DNA of 52,854 nt from NCBI GenBank assembly GCA_028717345.1, contig JAQUNZ010000009.1:1-52854 (forward strand). Reading direction: 5' to 3'. The notes under the pieces were generated by a model. The model had not been told where the DNA came from, did no database searches, and was given only the letters and a program-made list of their open reading frames with translations. The stretch comes from Candidatus Methanoperedens sp. (GTDB taxonomy: Archaea > Halobacteriota > Methanosarcinia > Methanosarcinales > Methanoperedenaceae). This document shows, in pieces, positions 23,563 to 31,943 of the stretch (the first letter of the stretch is position 1; each line of letters opens with the position of its first letter). Both the position numbers and the translations under genes were made by a program.

Positions 23563-24495
23563 TTACCAGAAAATCGCCAGGATAACAGCGGCAACGACCA
23601 GTATGCCCTCCCTGAGTATTGCAGAATATACCATTATCTGTGTTCCGAGCTTTGAACCGAATATTCCCACGTAATATGGAATAAGAATTCTTATACTCAT
23701 AATGCTTGAAAGGATCTTTCCGACAAGCAGGGATAATACTATTTCCTTCGTGTTGAGAATGCCTGCTGAAAGAAGGTTTCCGGCAATCGTATAAGCTGCA
23801 ATGTTAGCTGTAAATTGCGCCGCTATTATGGGAAGCGCTTCACCCGGCACAGGAATGAAAACTGCATGTTCCTTTAAAAAATCCGCAAGAACTTCAAAAA
23901 ATCCTGCATCGAGCAGGACAAATACCAGTATTGTAACCGGAATAGTCATCGTGATAATCCGGAATATGGTTTTTCTGGATTTTTCAATACTTGTTTTAAA
24001 TGCGTTTAAAACTAAAGGAGGCTGATAGACAGATTTCTCTGGAATATACTGCTTTTTTTCCAGCAGGAAGTGTCCGATCAGTACAATGACGAACGTTCTT
24101 AAAAGCCCTACAAATGTCAGTATTCCAAGGTATATCATGCCTGCCATACCAAGAAGAGGAATAAAAACAGGTAAAAGCGTTCTCCAGTGCATTATTATGG
24201 ACGGGAATGAATTTATCAGTGAGGCTACAATAAGCTCTTTTCTTTCAATCCGCCCGTCATCATACAATTTTTTAAGCATCGAATTGGACGCTGCGGGAGA
24301 ACCGAACGCAGTGATGAAACTTACGCTGCATTCTTCATGAAGATGCGCAAATCTGGTCAATGGTGAAACAATGAAACCGATCTTGTGAATCCAGCCCATC
24401 TCGACCAGGAATTCTGCTGCAACAACTCCAATTACCATAACCGGGATTATGGTAACAAGATAATCGAGCGACTGGTAAAAAGCATCATAAAGCAT
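23563..24495 (-). CDS. Gate-domain (nucleoside recognition) membrane protein
   Basis: The 310-residue polytopic protein has Gate-domain features (PF07670, COG3366-like): an early helix, then FITAFGSPAASNSMLKKL, LIVASLINSFPSIIMHWR and late QFTANIAAYTIAGNLLSAG. Such proteins are transporters or channels of uncertain substrate, related to spore maturation and FeoB gates. Its start lies inside the end of the ChrB-N-like gene (11 bp overlap), so the two are translated from one message. A fragment of the Pho-island tail (AAAATCAGTATAATTTATAT) lies just past its stop. Confidence 0.8.
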   Translation of the reverse strand: MLYDAFYQSLDYLVTIIPVMVIGVVAAEFLVEMGWIHKIGFIVSPLTRFAHLHEECSVSFITAFGSPAASNSMLKKLYDDGRIERKELIVASLINSFPSIIMHWRTLLPVFIPLLGMAGMIYLGILTFVGLLRTFVIVLIGHFLLEKKQYIPEKSVYQPPLVLNAFKTSIEKSRKTIFRIITMTIPVTILVFVLLDAGFFEVLADFLKEHAVFIPVPGEALPIIAAQFTANIAAYTIAGNLLSAGILNTKEIVLSLLVGKILSSIMSIRILIPYYVGIFGSKLGTQIMVYSAILREGILVVAAVILAIFW

Positions 24496-25039
24496 AAGAT
24501 GCCTGATGACCTGCTGCTTTGCCTTTCCGTAAGACTTTTTCTTCGAACTCGTTCAATCTTTCTTTACAGTTTCCAATTTCTTTATTTAAAATCTCAATAT
24601 TGGTTGTGCCGGGGCTGTGTTTCTGAATCAGCTTTATTCTCCACTTATCAAGCTTATGAAGGTCATCGTTCAATTCTTCTAATTCAGGAACTTTGAATTT
24701 TTTATTTGAAATTCTTTCGGTTACATCATAAATAAAATCCTCACATTCTTTGGAAAAATCTTTAATTTCTCTGGTGATTTCTTCCGAGATCAGTTTATTT
24801 AACCCCTGCTCCTGTTCTTCATTAAAAGCATCAGCAAAAAATTGCAGGACTTCACCATTTCTGTCACGAACAATTTTTACAATATTTGACGTGATAAGCC
24901 TGTTTTCTTCAGTGTCATGCAATAAATATACGGAATGCGATAAAGAAATTGCACCAGTATTTTTGATATTCCGCCAGATGAACATCCGGTCTCTTGATGA
25001 TACATTTACAGATTTGATTATCAGTATTATCCATTTCAT
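24485..25039 (-). CDS. ChrB N-terminal-domain-like protein
   Basis: The 184-residue product opens with KWIILIIKSVN, then SRDRMFIWRNIKNTGAISL and SVYLLHD, which fits the N-terminal domain of chromate-resistance protein ChrB (W-R-x-L/I-K, G-A, V-Y-L-L). The usual ChrB C-terminal domain is absent; instead a charged helical, partly coiled-coil region fills residues about 75-184. It overlaps the Gate membrane protein gene. It may be a metal or oxyanion-responsive regulator for that transporter (inference). It is divergent from the NikR-like gene across an inverted repeat. Confidence 0.6.
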   Translation of the reverse strand: MKWIILIIKSVNVSSRDRMFIWRNIKNTGAISLSHSVYLLHDTEENRLITSNIVKIVRDRNGEVLQFFADAFNEEQEQGLNKLISEEITREIKDFSKECEDFIYDVTERISNKKFKVPELEELNDDLHKLDKWRIKLIQKHSPGTTNIEILNKEIGNCKERLNEFEEKVLRKGKAAGHQASYAL

Positions 25040-25062
25040 GTATCATAGAACAAGTATATGGT

Positions 25063-25094
25063 ATTTAAATGTTATGTTTGTAACAAATTTAAAT
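25063..25094. promoter_or_regulatory. Inverted repeat between ChrB-N-like and NikR-like genes
   Basis: ATTTAAATGTTA (25063-25074) faces TAACAAATTTAAAT (25081-25094) across a six-base spacer, complementary apart from two extra A. It is a candidate operator for the ribbon-helix-helix NikR-like protein or for the ChrB-like protein. Confidence 0.45.
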
Positions 25095-25150
25095 GTAAAT
25101 ATTTAGACTTTTACAAAAGTATAAGTTAATCAAGTGCTACTGAGTAGTCC

Positions 25151-25528
25151 ATGGTCGTCATAAGCATATCACTTTCAGGCAGAGAATTAAAAGAGTTCGA
25201 TGAAATCACGAATAAAATGGGCTTTTCCAGCCGTTCAGACGCAGTCCGTGAAGCACTTCATAGATTCGTGGCTCAGAATAAATGGATAGAGCATATTGAT
25301 AGTGGTACTCCATTCATTGCTACTATTGTTTATGACGATAAAAGAGAACAGCCGGTACACAACATCATCCACGATTTCAAAAATATAGTAAAATCCGCTA
25401 CACACACGCATTTTGGCGACAGGTGCGCCGAGTGGGTAATCCTTCAGGGAGATAATGACAGCATCAAACAGTTCGTAGAACGCATATCTGCAATTAAAGA
25501 TGTTGTTATTTGCCGCTGTTCGGTCTGA
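25151..25528 (+). CDS. NikR-like CopG-family metal-responsive regulator
   Basis: The 125-residue product has an N-terminal ribbon-helix-helix (ISISLSGRELKEFDEITNKM; SRSDAVREALHRFV) and an ACT-like NikR C-terminal domain (THTHFGDRCAEWVILQGD). The metal motif H-x-H-x4-C is one residue shorter than in E. coli NikR (His87, His89, Cys95), so the metal or geometry may differ. It lies about 200 bp before a heavy-metal P-type ATPase and next to a ChrB-like gene, suggesting metal-efflux control. The ATG at 25151 is the natural start. Confidence 0.8.
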   Translation: MVVISISLSGRELKEFDEITNKMGFSSRSDAVREALHRFVAQNKWIEHIDSGTPFIATIVYDDKREQPVHNIIHDFKNIVKSATHTHFGDRCAEWVILQGDNDSIKQFVERISAIKDVVICRCSV

Positions 25529-25594
25529 TATTTATTAACTTTGCGCCGGTTTCTTAGCACAACCTACTTTTAAAAGCGTGTAATACAGGTCTGC

Positions 25595-25723
25595 ATGGTT
25601 GAGTTAAAGGATTTTGAATTAAAAATCAATGGCATGAACTGCCCTTCCTGCGCCATGAATCAGGGGGATGGAAAAAACACTTCGAGTGCACACGTTATCA
25701 AGAGTGGTTTTTTTCAAAGATGA
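25595..25723 (+). pseudogene. Broken HMA metal-binding domain fragment (5')
   Basis: The frame starts as an HMA domain ([18 protein letters not shown], with the CxxC motif) but after residue 22 continues as unrelated sequence and stops at 25723, eight bases before the P-type ATPase ATG. It looks like a truncated copper-chaperone-type or HMA gene left after a deletion. Confidence 0.55.
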
Positions 25724-25730
25724 GGGAAAC

Positions 25731-28049
25731 ATGACAGATCAGGAGAAAGTTTTTAAAATAAAAGGAATAGACTGTGCTAACTGCGCCTTGAATATCGAGA
25801 TGGCGGTATCTAAGATTCCAGGCGTAAAACTTGCTCAGGTATCTTTTGCAATCTCAGAACTTAAGGTGATAACAAATATTTCTCAATTTGATTTTAGGGC
25901 GGTAACCTCAGCTATCGAAAGCCTGGGTTATTCAATCAAGGATGAAGAATCAGCCATTACCGTTACCCTCAAAATCGAGGGAATGGATTGCGCTGATGAG
26001 TCTGAGATTATTGAAAAGAAAATGAAATCTTTAGCAGGCGTAAAAGATTTTGATATCAATCTCATGACACAGCAAATAAAAATTTCCTATGATCCGTCCT
26101 TTATCTCTGTTCAGGACATGATTAAAGCCATCGCTGAAACAGGAATGAGGGCATCCTTAGTAAGAGCTAAGGAAGAAAAAGGTAGAGCGTGGTGGAAGGA
26201 AAACAGGCAAATGTTATTCCTCTTCGCCTGCGGAGCCTTGATAGTAATAGCTTTCTTATCTGAACTCCTCGGTATACCACGTCAGGACACCAAGCTCGTT
26301 TATGCCTTAGCCATCCTTATCGGGATATACTATCCAGCAAAGATGGGTTTTCTGGCTTTAAAAACTCTGACGCTTAATATTCGGCTTCTGATGACCGTAG
26401 GCGCGATAGGTGCTATTTTCCTCGGTCTATGGGAAGAAGCTGCCCTTCTGGTTTTTATTTATTCACTTGGTGATGTCCTCGAAGCCTATGCCGTTGATAA
26501 AGCAAGGGGAGCAATCAAGGCTTTAATGGAACTGGTTCCCAAAGAGGCACTTGTTCGCAGGAATGGCAATGAAATTATTCTTCCTACAGAGGAGATTAGT
26601 ATCGGGGATGTAGCCATTGTAAGACCGGGTGAGAAGATACCCGTAGATGGTAAAGTAATAGCTGGAACTTCGTTTGTGGATCAGTCACCTATCACGGGGG
26701 AATCAATCCCAGTAGAGAAGAGAACCGGGTTTGATGTTTTTGCTGGCACTATCAACCAGAAAGGTTCTCTTGAGATAAATGTAACTAAGAGGGTGAGTGA
26801 TACCACCCTGGCACGAATTATTCACTCCGTAGAAGAAGCACAGGCAAAGAAGTCCTCTTATCAGCGGTTTGCTGAGAGATTTGGTAAATATTACACCCCT
26901 GCGATGTTTGCTCTGGGCATCGGAGTGGCAGTAATCCCGCCTTTATTTTTTGGAGGAGACTGGCAATCCTATATCTATCGAGGATTGGTGGTATTAGTAG
27001 TCTCTTGCTCCTGCGGGCTTGCTTTATCAGTTCCAGTGTCTGTCGTTTCAGCCACTGCAAACAGTGCACGTAACGGGGTTCTATTTAAAGGCGGTGCTTA
27101 TCTTGAAGCTGCTCAGGAATTGAGAGTTATAGCCTTTGATAAAACAGGAACCCTTACAATCGGAAGACCTGTAGTCACAGATGTAGTTACTTACGATACT
27201 CTCTCTGAAAAAGAGATACTTGCTTTAGCAGGCGGTATTGAGTCTCGCTCAGAACATCCTATAGCAGAAGCAATAGTACGAAAAGCAAAAGAATCAGAAG
27301 CTCCTCTGCCGGGCATAGGTGATTTCAAGGCTATGGCTGGATTGGGTGTGAAGGCAAGGGTTGATGGCAGCCTTTATTTTGTTGGCAGCAGCCGTCTTTT
27401 CCAGGAAAAAAGTATTTCATTGGCTCAGGCTCAAAATGATATATCTCGCTTTGAAAATGAAGGAAAAACCGCTGTACTCTTAGGCAGCGAACAGAGATTG
27501 TTGGGTATTCTGGCAGTTGCAGATAAATTAAGAGTAGAGACAAGAGAAGCTATAAAAACGTTGAAAAGTTCAGGCATGAAAGTTGTGATGCTTACCGGCG
27601 ATAATGAGAGAACAGCGAAGGCGATTGCATCACTGGCTGGGGTGGATGAGTATTTATCTCAGCTATTGCCTGAGGATAAAGTTGAAGCAGTAAGGAAGCT
27701 CAAAGAGAGATTTGGCAAAGTTGCCATGGTCGGGGACGGTATAAACGATGCTCCTGCTATGGCTGTTTCAGATGTGGGGATAGCTATGGGTGCGGCAGGC
27801 ACAGATATAGCGATAGAGACGGGTGATATTGTCCTGATGTCTGATGATCTATCCAAAATTGACTATGCTCTCAGATTAAGCAGAAGAACTATCGGAAACA
27901 TTCGACAGAATGTTATTGTTTCTTTAGCCATCATAACATTTTTAGTTCCACTGGCTTTAATTGGATGGATTGGTCTTGTGCCTGGGCTAATTCTTAATGA
28001 GGCAAGCGGTCTGATAGCAATTGTTAATGCATTGAGGTTATTAAGATAA
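25731..28049 (+). CDS. Heavy-metal P1B-type ATPase with CSC membrane motif
   Basis: I start at the ATG at 25731; the longer frame to 25668 crosses the HMA remnant. The 772-residue pump has HMA1 with GIDCANC (12-18), HMA2 where GMDCADE (84-90) lost its second Cys, the TGES loop, DKTGTLT phosphorylation site (about residue 469), HP motif (SEHPIAEAI) and GDGINDAP. The membrane metal motif reads SCSCGLALS, so the CPC typical of Cu or Zn/Cd/Pb pumps is CSC here. The last helix has [16 protein letters not shown] where Zn/Cd pumps often have HEG. Substrate is uncertain; efflux of a soft metal is likely. Confidence 0.92.
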   Translation: MTDQEKVFKIKGIDCANCALNIEMAVSKIPGVKLAQVSFAISELKVITNISQFDFRAVTSAIESLGYSIKDEESAITVTLKIEGMDCADESEIIEKKMKSLAGVKDFDINLMTQQIKISYDPSFISVQDMIKAIAETGMRASLVRAKEEKGRAWWKENRQMLFLFACGALIVIAFLSELLGIPRQDTKLVYALAILIGIYYPAKMGFLALKTLTLNIRLLMTVGAIGAIFLGLWEEAALLVFIYSLGDVLEAYAVDKARGAIKALMELVPKEALVRRNGNEIILPTEEISIGDVAIVRPGEKIPVDGKVIAGTSFVDQSPITGESIPVEKRTGFDVFAGTINQKGSLEINVTKRVSDTTLARIIHSVEEAQAKKSSYQRFAERFGKYYTPAMFALGIGVAVIPPLFFGGDWQSYIYRGLVVLVVSCSCGLALSVPVSVVSATANSARNGVLFKGGAYLEAAQELRVIAFDKTGTLTIGRPVVTDVVTYDTLSEKEILALAGGIESRSEHPIAEAIVRKAKESEAPLPGIGDFKAMAGLGVKARVDGSLYFVGSSRLFQEKSISLAQAQNDISRFENEGKTAVLLGSEQRLLGILAVADKLRVETREAIKTLKSSGMKVVMLTGDNERTAKAIASLAGVDEYLSQLLPEDKVEAVRKLKERFGKVAMVGDGINDAPAMAVSDVGIAMGAAGTDIAIETGDIVLMSDDLSKIDYALRLSRRTIGNIRQNVIVSLAIITFLVPLALIGWIGLVPGLILNEASGLIAIVNALRLLR

Positions 28050-28064
28050 AAAACGAGGTTCATT

Positions 28065-28156
28065 ATGGAAAAACTAATCCTTGATATCGCGGGAATGCGC
28101 CAGATATCGCGAAGGCTGTGAACGATCTTGGATATATTGCAACAGCAGGACGTTAG
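28065..28156 (+). pseudogene. Broken HMA metal-binding domain fragment (3')
   Basis: The sequence opens with EKLILDIAGM (start of an HMA domain) and, after an internal deletion and frame change, continues as DIAKAVNDLGYIATAGR, the typical end of an HMA domain. The CxxC motif is lost. It follows the P-type ATPase stop by 15 bp. Confidence 0.55.
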
Positions 28157-28188
28157 TACCTTTATTCGAATTGAGCAAAAAGACGGTA

Positions 28189-28572
28189 TTAAATCCTGAA
28201 AACGAATCTTAAAAATAAATAAACTGCCAGCAACCAGATTAAAACTATAATAAACGCAGCAACCCAGTTTTTTTGCCCGCTGCCATTAAGTTCAGATTGA
28301 GCCTTTTTCCTGTATTCATCAAGAACATCCTTTGGCATCAATTTTAGCGCCAGGGAAATCCCTGCTGGTACAATAATTAAATCATCAAGCTGCCCCAGAA
28401 CTGGTATGAAATCCGGAATCAAATCTATAGGGCTTAAAGCATAACCTACAGTTGCAGCTATTATGATCTTTGCATACCAGGGGACTCTTGGATCTTTATA
28501 GGATAAAAAAAGGGCATACGTATCGGTTTTTAACCGCTGCATTTCTTCTTTCAATGGTTTTATGGTTATCAT
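28189..28572 (-). CDS. DUF1232 (YkvA-like) membrane protein
   Basis: The 127-residue product has the DUF1232 core: VGYALSPIDLIPDFIPVLGQ then LDDLIIVPAGI, with one or two hydrophobic segments here and a C-terminal helix (AAFIIVLIWLLAVYLFLRFV). The family is widespread; its function is unknown. It lies alone on the minus strand between remnants. Confidence 0.9.
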   Translation of the reverse strand: MITIKPLKEEMQRLKTDTYALFLSYKDPRVPWYAKIIIAATVGYALSPIDLIPDFIPVLGQLDDLIIVPAGISLALKLMPKDVLDEYRKKAQSELNGSGQKNWVAAFIIVLIWLLAVYLFLRFVFRI

Positions 28573-28638
28573 TCAGAGATATCTTATATTTTGCAGCATT
28601 ACGTATAACTTAATGCCTGGGGCTTATTCATGTTACTC

Positions 28639-28776
28639 TCATTTGGCAGTAAATCCGCCGCGCAGGAACAGGTATAGCTCCCTGTCCTCTTTTTCCATTT
28701 CCTTAAATTCTTCTGTGAATGAGTTGCAAGGCAACGTTTTTCTCAAAGTCTCCTTTTCTATCATTTTTTTCACCAT
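28639..28776 (-). CDS. 45-residue microprotein, paralogue of 1528-1680
   Basis: The ATG at 28776 opens a 45-residue frame ending in ELYLFLRGGFTAK. It shares MVK.M, LPC and the C-terminal YLFLRGGF.AK with the 50-residue product at 1528-1680. The DNA identity is highest in the last 40 bases (CTGTTCCTGCGCGGCGGATT in both). It overlaps the start of the PhoU relic on the opposite strand by two bases. No known family is recognised. Confidence 0.5.
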   Translation of the reverse strand: MVKKMIEKETLRKTLPCNSFTEEFKEMEKEDRELYLFLRGGFTAK

Positions 28777-28882
28777 ACTGCAAAAGACCATGCTTGACAG
28801 CTTTGGGAGAATAGCAAGTTACAGCGGGGATATTGCCGAGATAGCCATAAACATGTCAGCTGACACTATCGGGAATGAATAA
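28775..28882 (+). pseudogene. Relic of a third AbrB-PhoU protein (C-terminal 36 residues)
   Basis: In frame, the segment encodes TMLDSFGRIASYSGDIAEIA and then INMSADT, which matches the C-terminus of AbrB-PhoU 2 (MLDSLGRIASYSGDIAEVA, INMSTET). No homologous sequence precedes it, so it is a truncated copy left by a rearrangement. It ends at the TAA at 28880-28882. Confidence 0.75.
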
Positions 28883-28911
28883 AAGAAAAAAAGAAAGGCT
28901 TTTCAGCCTTT
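28880..28911 (-). terminator. Terminator-like hairpin at the end of the PGF-CTERM gene
   Basis: AAAGGC (28894-28899) pairs with GCCTTT (28906-28911); in the minus direction it is followed by TTTCTTTTTTTCTTTT. It overlaps the stop codon of the 28903 gene. Confidence 0.55.
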
Positions 28912-30069
28912 TCTTCCAAGCTTATATGCAAGACCTGCGCCCAACAGTCCAATTGCGATTTCAAACCCAGGCGTTGAGGGTGTAGGAACAGGAGTCTTTC
29001 CAGGAGTTTCTGTAGATGTTTGAGCCGGTGTAGATTCATTCTCAACCACGACATCCACTACGCGTTCAGAGAAGTTCGCTATGTACATCAATGCCTGCAT
29101 GCGTTTCCCGCCTGGCATTGTAAGCCAGAATGATGATTCTTTAGCGCCATACAATTCATCAGAGGTCATGACCTGCCTCATAGGCATATTGTCAATATAA
29201 AGGCGTATTTTCTGTCCCTGTGACCACATCATTGAACTGTTATCCAGGTTCATCATAATGAATTTGCCTGAATGGTCGGTGGAATTAATTACCATCTTCA
29301 TGCGGTTATTGCCCACTGATCTTACCATAAGGTTCAGATTCTCAGAATAATTGACAATAGAATATTTATCTGACAGACCGATCGCTACCTCAGCTCCCGT
29401 CCTGTTCTTCATCATTTCTCCCATGAATTTCTGATGCACACCGTCCATCGGCATGTTCACTGGCACAGCCCTGAAAACGGCATTTCCCCTGCTGGATTCG
29501 ATCCTGACGTTTCCATCAACAATATTTATTGATGTGTTATTTGTTGAAACAATAAATGCAGTCAGGTTACCGTCTTCTATTTTGACTATATTATCCTCTT
29601 TCGAAGCTCTCACGCCATCCGCGAGGTCAAAGGTGATCGTAGCATCTGCTTTTGTCCTGATGTTTATCACAGCAGCAGGATTATCGTGCAGTTGTATCAC
29701 AACAGAGTCATTTTTATCTGAAACTCTTGTCAGCGCCCCCATTGTTTTTGAGTCTTTGTAATCGAAACCTGCAACTTTAATGGAATCAAAAACAGTGATG
29801 CCAAGGATACCGTAATTCATCACCGCGCCTGTGGTATTATCCACAGAAAAAGTCACGAAGTTGCCATAATTGCTGCCTTCACTATGCATAAATCCCATTC
29901 CCATCACGCTCTGGGCGCTGCGTATCTCGCTGCCGCGGGTCATCATATCTTTTGCTTTTCCGCGCATCATATTGTCATCTATCATTCCAGTGCCCATCTG
30001 CCCGATAACTGGCATAGCCAGTATTACCACTGCAAGAAAAAATGCAGTTATTTTTATTGATCTTTTCAT
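28903..30069 (-). CDS. Secreted PGF-CTERM surface protein, Met-rich N-terminus
   Basis: The 388-residue product has a Sec signal (residues about 5-25), a Met/Gly-rich mature N-terminus (MGTGMIDDNMMRGKAKDMM), a long beta-rich region with many N-glycosylation sequons, a Thr/Pro-rich linker and the C-terminal TPGFEIAIGLLGAGLAYKLG plus a basic tail. That end is a PGF-CTERM sorting signal, processed by archaeosortase A with lipid attachment. The Met-rich parts could bind copper or silver, in keeping with the nearby metal pump, but this is inference. No domain of known function is recognised. Confidence 0.8.
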   Translation of the reverse strand: MKRSIKITAFFLAVVILAMPVIGQMGTGMIDDNMMRGKAKDMMTRGSEIRSAQSVMGMGFMHSEGSNYGNFVTFSVDNTTGAVMNYGILGITVFDSIKVAGFDYKDSKTMGALTRVSDKNDSVVIQLHDNPAAVINIRTKADATITFDLADGVRASKEDNIVKIEDGNLTAFIVSTNNTSINIVDGNVRIESSRGNAVFRAVPVNMPMDGVHQKFMGEMMKNRTGAEVAIGLSDKYSIVNYSENLNLMVRSVGNNRMKMVINSTDHSGKFIMMNLDNSSMMWSQGQKIRLYIDNMPMRQVMTSDELYGAKESSFWLTMPGGKRMQALMYIANFSERVVDVVVENESTPAQTSTETPGKTPVPTPSTPGFEIAIGLLGAGLAYKLGRKG

Positions 30070-30231
30070 GTTATTAACCTCCCTTAACTGTGTGATGTAA
30101 GAATCTTATCTTTAATATAAATATTTTGGTCGTGTAAAAAGATTGGCTAAGTCAGGTTCATAATTCTTTGTGGAGTAATACCACACCATTTATTATCTAT
30201 TAAACGCATACAAACTCATGGAGGGATGTGA

Positions 30232-30630
30232 TTGATAGACTATACGAAAGAATCAAAACTAAATGTCAATTCAGCAGTTGAAAAACTCAAAAAAGACCTT
30301 ATGGATAACAAATGGGGTGTGCTGAGCGTTATAGATGCAAAAAAAATACTGGCGGAGAAGCTCAAGGTAGAATTCGATGATTATATAATTCTTGATGTCT
30401 GCAATCCTGTTCTTGCGCATAAGGGTCTTACCATAAATAAGCAGGCAGGTCTTATTCTGCCGTGCAAGATCGTGGTTTATGCAGATAAAGGCAAGACAAA
30501 GGTATCCCTCTACAGACCGACCGTTGCCCTGAGCACCGCAAGTTCCCTGCCGGGTTATGATAAATTGAAAATTCTTGCCAATGAAGCAGAAGATGCATTA
30601 AAGAAGATAATTGACATGCAGCAGGGATAA
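30232..30630 (+). CDS. DUF302 protein
   Basis: The 132-residue product matches DUF302: VNSAVEKLKKDLMDNKWGVL, YIILDVCNPVLAHKGL and the closing strand-helix part. A TTG at 30232 is the only start that fits; GGAGGG lies 6-7 bases upstream and an in-frame TGA sits directly before it. DUF302 proteins are small homodimers of unknown function, often near redox or thiosulfate genes. It heads the plus-strand redox run, 2 bp before the rubrerythrin-like gene. Confidence 0.85.
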   Translation: MIDYTKESKLNVNSAVEKLKKDLMDNKWGVLSVIDAKKILAEKLKVEFDDYIILDVCNPVLAHKGLTINKQAGLILPCKIVVYADKGKTKVSLYRPTVALSTASSLPGYDKLKILANEAEDALKKIIDMQQG

Positions 30631-30632
30631 GC

Positions 30633-31013
30633 ATGCAAATAATCGAGATAATGGAAAAGACATTTATTGCAGAATCCGGCGATGTAGCCCTGTATCTTGC
30701 GATGTCAAAAAAAGCAGCCGATGAAGGAGATCAAGAGACTGCACGTTATCTTTATGATGTGGCAATGGACGAAGCACACCATGCAGCGGATTTTGCGATC
30801 CTTCTTGGCAAGGTGAAAGATACAAGATCAAATGTAAGCATGATGCTGGAAGATGAGATAAGATCAGAGAAAGAAAGAGGTCAGGCTGCAAATATTGCGC
30901 TTGCGGAAGGTGATAAAGAAGCATTTCAATATTTTGAAAAATCTATGCATGATGAAATAAAGCATAAAGCAGGACTGAAAGTAATTCTTTCAAAATTACA
31001 GGAAAAGGATTAA
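30633..31013 (+). CDS. Rubrerythrin/ferritin-like diiron protein
   Basis: The 126-residue product is a four-helix diiron protein: ESGDVALYLAMSKKAADEGD gives the first Glu, YLYDVAMDEAHHAADFA the ExxH, and further Glu/ExxH-type pairs lie in the second half (FEKSMHDEIKHKAGLK). It lacks the C-terminal rubredoxin domain of classic rubrerythrin. It probably reduces peroxide or handles iron. It is second in the redox run. Confidence 0.82.
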   Translation: MQIIEIMEKTFIAESGDVALYLAMSKKAADEGDQETARYLYDVAMDEAHHAADFAILLGKVKDTRSNVSMMLEDEIRSEKERGQAANIALAEGDKEAFQYFEKSMHDEIKHKAGLKVILSKLQEKD

Positions 31014-31049
31014 ATCAACTGCGAACAATTAGATTATGGGAGAATATAC

Positions 31050-31445
31050 ATGGAACCAGATAAAGTAATTAAAAGCATAGACGATAAAATGGGATTTACC
31101 CCTGAAATATTGAATATGATGGGTGAGATGAATCCTGAATTGTTCGAACATTATAAAAAATGCGATGAAATTATTCAGGAAGACGGCGCACTTTCTTCCA
31201 AAGTTAAGGTTCTGATGTCGCTTGCTGTCATGGCTTCCCAGAGGTGTGATGCCTGCTGCGAATCCCAGATGAGGAGCGCAATCAACCATGGCGCCACAAA
31301 AGAAGAAATAATGGAGACGATAAATGTTATTTTTATCACATCAGGAGCCCCGGGAGTGGCAACTTGCAGGAAAGCCCTCAAGATGCTTGAAGGAAAGGAA
31401 AGTCAGGGCGGTCACGGCTGCGTGCCGCGGAGAATGAAACATTAA
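31050..31445 (+). CDS. AhpD/carboxymuconolactone decarboxylase-like protein with altered active site
   Basis: The 131-residue product has the CMD/AhpD core: KVKVLMSLAVMASQRCDACC then AINHGATKEEIMETI and GAPGVATCRKAL. In AhpD the motif is CxxCxxxH; here it is C66-x-x-C69-x-x-x-Q73, plus an extra Cys70. The peroxidase-linked disulfide is kept but the His proton relay is a Gln. A thiol-dependent peroxidase or disulfide role is likely given the neighbours. The C-terminus has an HGC segment (GGHGCVPRRMKH). Confidence 0.82.
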   Translation: MEPDKVIKSIDDKMGFTPEILNMMGEMNPELFEHYKKCDEIIQEDGALSSKVKVLMSLAVMASQRCDACCESQMRSAINHGATKEEIMETINVIFITSGAPGVATCRKALKMLEGKESQGGHGCVPRRMKH

Positions 31446-31521
31446 AAAATTTAAAATACATTGGTGTTCATTAATTAATCAAATATAACCAGAAATAACC
31501 AGAAAGGGAGGAATAAATAAT

Positions 31522-31941
31522 ATGAGCCAGAAATTAATAGATGCATTAAACAAGGACAGGGAAGGAGAACTCAGCGCAATAATACAGTACATGAAGCATC
31601 ATTATGAGGGAGAGGGAATGGAAAGCCCGGCGGTTCTTGAAATATTCAAGTCAACAGCAAAAGACGAGATGGGACATGCAGAGAAGCTTGGCGAGAGGAT
31701 CGTTTACCTTGGCGGGACACCAACAAAGAAACCTGAACCTATAGTAGAAGGCGGCGACCTCAAGAAGATGATCCAGGACGACCTTGCAAAAGAGAATGCA
31801 GCTATCAAGCAGTACAAGGAACACATCAAGCTTGCGATCGAGGAGAACGATCCGACTACAAGGCTCATGCTTGAAGAGATCCTCTCGGATGAGGAGGGTC
31901 ATGCCGATACCTGGGAGACCACCCTGGGAATAAAGAAATAA
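31522..31941 (+). CDS. Ferritin-like/bacterioferritin-domain protein
   Basis: The 139-residue product is a ferritin-like four-helix bundle with both iron motifs intact: EGELSAIIQYMKHHYE and STAKDEMGHAEKL in the first half, and ENAAIKQYKEHIKLA and EILSDEEGHADTWE in the second. It resembles archaeal bacterioferritin/Dps-like proteins that store iron or remove peroxide. AAAGGGAGG precedes the start. It is fourth in the redox run and starts 2 bp before the end of spacing to the McrC-like gene. Confidence 0.88.
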   Translation: MSQKLIDALNKDREGELSAIIQYMKHHYEGEGMESPAVLEIFKSTAKDEMGHAEKLGERIVYLGGTPTKKPEPIVEGGDLKKMIQDDLAKENAAIKQYKEHIKLAIEENDPTTRLMLEEILSDEEGHADTWETTLGIKK

Positions 31942-31943
31942 AT

